Below, one piece after another: positions 6,243 through 7,126 of a DNA stretch of 7,126 nt. The translations under genes and the position numbers were made by a program. Origin of the DNA: JAYRWN01 sp041917975 (GTDB taxonomy: Bacteria; Bacteroidota; Bacteroidia; Chitinophagales; Saprospiraceae); assembly GCA_041917975.1 (NCBI GenBank), contig JAYRWN010000344.1, positions 1-7,126 on the forward strand, given 5' to 3'. Under the pieces are notes generated by a model that was given only the letters and a program-made list of their open reading frames with translations, ran no database searches and was not told where the DNA came from. Position 1 is the stretch's first letter. Every line of letters begins with the position of its first letter.

Positions 6243-7126
6243 ATGGAAAAAGGTAATAATCAAAATACTTTCAACCGGCGCAACCTCCTCAAAGGCTTAG
6301 CGACAATTCCTGTGTTAGGGGCATTTTGGGGTGTCGCCAATGCTAAAAAATCTCACGATTCCGGCATCAGGGACGCTATTCTAAAAGAACTCAACATCGA
6401 TGCCGCTGCACCACCGCCATCCGGTTCTATGGACGGAGACCCGTTACGCATCGGAATCATTGGGTTTGGTATACGCGGTGAACAATTGATGCGTGCCGCC
6501 GGCTTTGCCACGCCCACCTGGATGGAAACTATGAAAAAAAATAACCTGGACAACCCAAAAGATACCCGGCTGAAGGACTTTTTAGAACAAGAAAAATTAA
6601 ACATCCGCATCACCGGTGTCTGTGATGTATTTGATGCCCATGCGGAAGCAGCTATTGAGGCCGGAACTGCCGACGGTAACAAACCTAAACGGTTCCGCAC
6701 ATACGAAGAGATGTTTGCCAGCCCGGAGGTAGATGCGGTGATTATTGCTACTCCGGACCATTGGCATGCCCCCATGGCCATCGCCGCCGCCCAAGCCGGT
6801 AAACACGTTTATGTGGAGAAATGTATGACCCATAAAGTGAGCGAAACCCTTAGACTGAAAGAAACCATTGAAAATACCAAAGTGGTCTTTCAGGTAGGGC
6901 ATCAACACCGCCAGACCCAAAGCTTCCTCACTGCCCAGGATATAGTTAAGAAAAATGTATTGGGTCACGTATCCCTCATCCAGGTAGCCACCAACCGCAA
7001 CGATGATAACGGAGCCTGGCAGTACAAAATCCATGAAAAAGCCAGCGAACAAACCATTGACTGGGCGCAATTCCTGGGTAATGCACCTCAAATTCCCTAC
7101 AATGCCGAACGTTTCTTCCGCTGGCG
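6243..7126 (+). CDS. Tat-exported Gfo/Idh/MocA family oxidoreductase, 3'-truncated
   Basis: This is an NAD(P)-dependent type oxidoreductase probably acting on a sugar or inositol-like substrate. The visible 294 residues run from the ATG at 6243 off the window end. A twin-arginine leader is clear (NRRNLLKG at 11-18, hydrophobic stretch to about 33, likely cleavage after ANA at 32-34), so the enzyme is folded and loaded with cofactor before export. The Rossmann motif is IGIIGFGIRG (70-79). TPDHWHAP (170-177) and VEKCMTH (191-197) are the conserved strands of the NAD domain, with K193 the family lysine. The usual Pro after Glu-Lys is Cys194. An insertion of about 30 residues (88-120) precedes the second strand. 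The catalytic beta-sheet domain has begun (about 215 on) but the C terminus is missing. GH109 glycosidases share fold and Tat export but lack this Glu-Lys, so a dehydrogenase is preferred. It is probably co-transcribed with the DoxX gene. Confidence 0.93.
   Translation, partial: MEKGNNQNTFNRRNLLKGLATIPVLGAFWGVANAKKSHDSGIRDAILKELNIDAAAPPPSGSMDGDPLRIGIIGFGIRGEQLMRAAGFATPTWMETMKKNNLDNPKDTRLKDFLEQEKLNIRITGVCDVFDAHAEAAIEAGTADGNKPKRFRTYEEMFASPEVDAVIIATPDHWHAPMAIAAAQAGKHVYVEKCMTHKVSETLRLKETIENTKVVFQVGHQHRQTQSFLTAQDIVKKNVLGHVSLIQVATNRNDDNGAWQYKIHEKASEQTIDWAQFLGNAPQIPYNAERFFRW

Noticed and set aside
6353..7091. Two overlapping minus-strand open frames (6353-6781 and 6597-7091)
   Set aside because: They lie antisense to the Gfo/Idh/MocA gene, whose plus-strand frame carries Tat, Rossmann and Glu-Lys motifs in order. 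The antisense proteins have no recognisable domain and exist because of codon bias in the real gene.
6243..7126. Assignment of the Gfo/Idh/MocA protein as a GH109 alpha-N-acetylgalactosaminidase
   Set aside because: GH109 shares Tat export and fold, but its members do not carry the Glu-Lys dehydrogenase motif seen here at 192-193; the missing C terminus prevents a firmer test.
1..7126. CRISPR arrays, tRNA or rRNA genes, phage genes, toxin-antitoxin or defence genes
   Set aside because: No regularly spaced repeats, no cloverleaf, and no recognisable protein of these classes were seen on either strand.

Overview
The window looks like chromosomal DNA from a member of the Bacteroidota. The first gene ends in a type A sorting domain of the type IX secretion system (T9SS), which is confined to that phylum. 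Two secreted proteins have signal peptides ending in Ser-Ala-Gln, a common form there. Start codons lack Shine-Dalgarno sequences and sit behind A/T-rich leaders, and one upstream site fits the Bacteroidota -7 element TAnnTTTG. A free-living, polysaccharide-degrading lineage (Saprospiria, Chitinophagia or Cytophagia) is plausible, but the genus cannot be fixed from this sequence.

Layout: (1) 1-1859, plus strand: the C-terminal 618 or so residues of a large T9SS-exported protein, with a Cys-rich segment, a cohesin-like fold, a dockerin-like module, a second cohesin-like fold and the sorting domain. It ends in a strong intrinsic terminator (1881-1915). (2) 1917-2432: AT-rich DNA without a convincing gene, holding an isolated hairpin and a REP-like pair of palindromes. 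(3) 5439-2433, minus strand: two genes 58 bp apart, an exported GH30-like (clan GH-A) glycosidase followed by an exported nitrilase-superfamily (carbon-nitrogen) hydrolase. (4) 5440-5698: a divergent control region with a candidate promoter and a weak operator-like palindrome. (5) 5699-7126, plus strand: a DoxX-family membrane protein, then a Tat-exported Gfo/Idh/MocA oxidoreductase that runs off the window end. The oxidoreductase has no stop codon in the window, and two long antisense frames lie across it.

Taken together, the two divergent pairs encode three exported enzymes plus one small membrane protein: a glycosidase, a C-N hydrolase, an NAD(P)-type sugar oxidoreductase, and a DoxX protein. 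A working inference is a small extracytoplasmic carbohydrate-modifying locus, perhaps acting on an amide-bearing or oxidised sugar. There is no SusC/SusD pair, regulator or transporter in view, so it is not a typical polysaccharide utilization locus as far as can be seen. The substrate is unknown. The T9SS protein is separated from this group by a terminator and about 0.5 kb, and need not be related in function.
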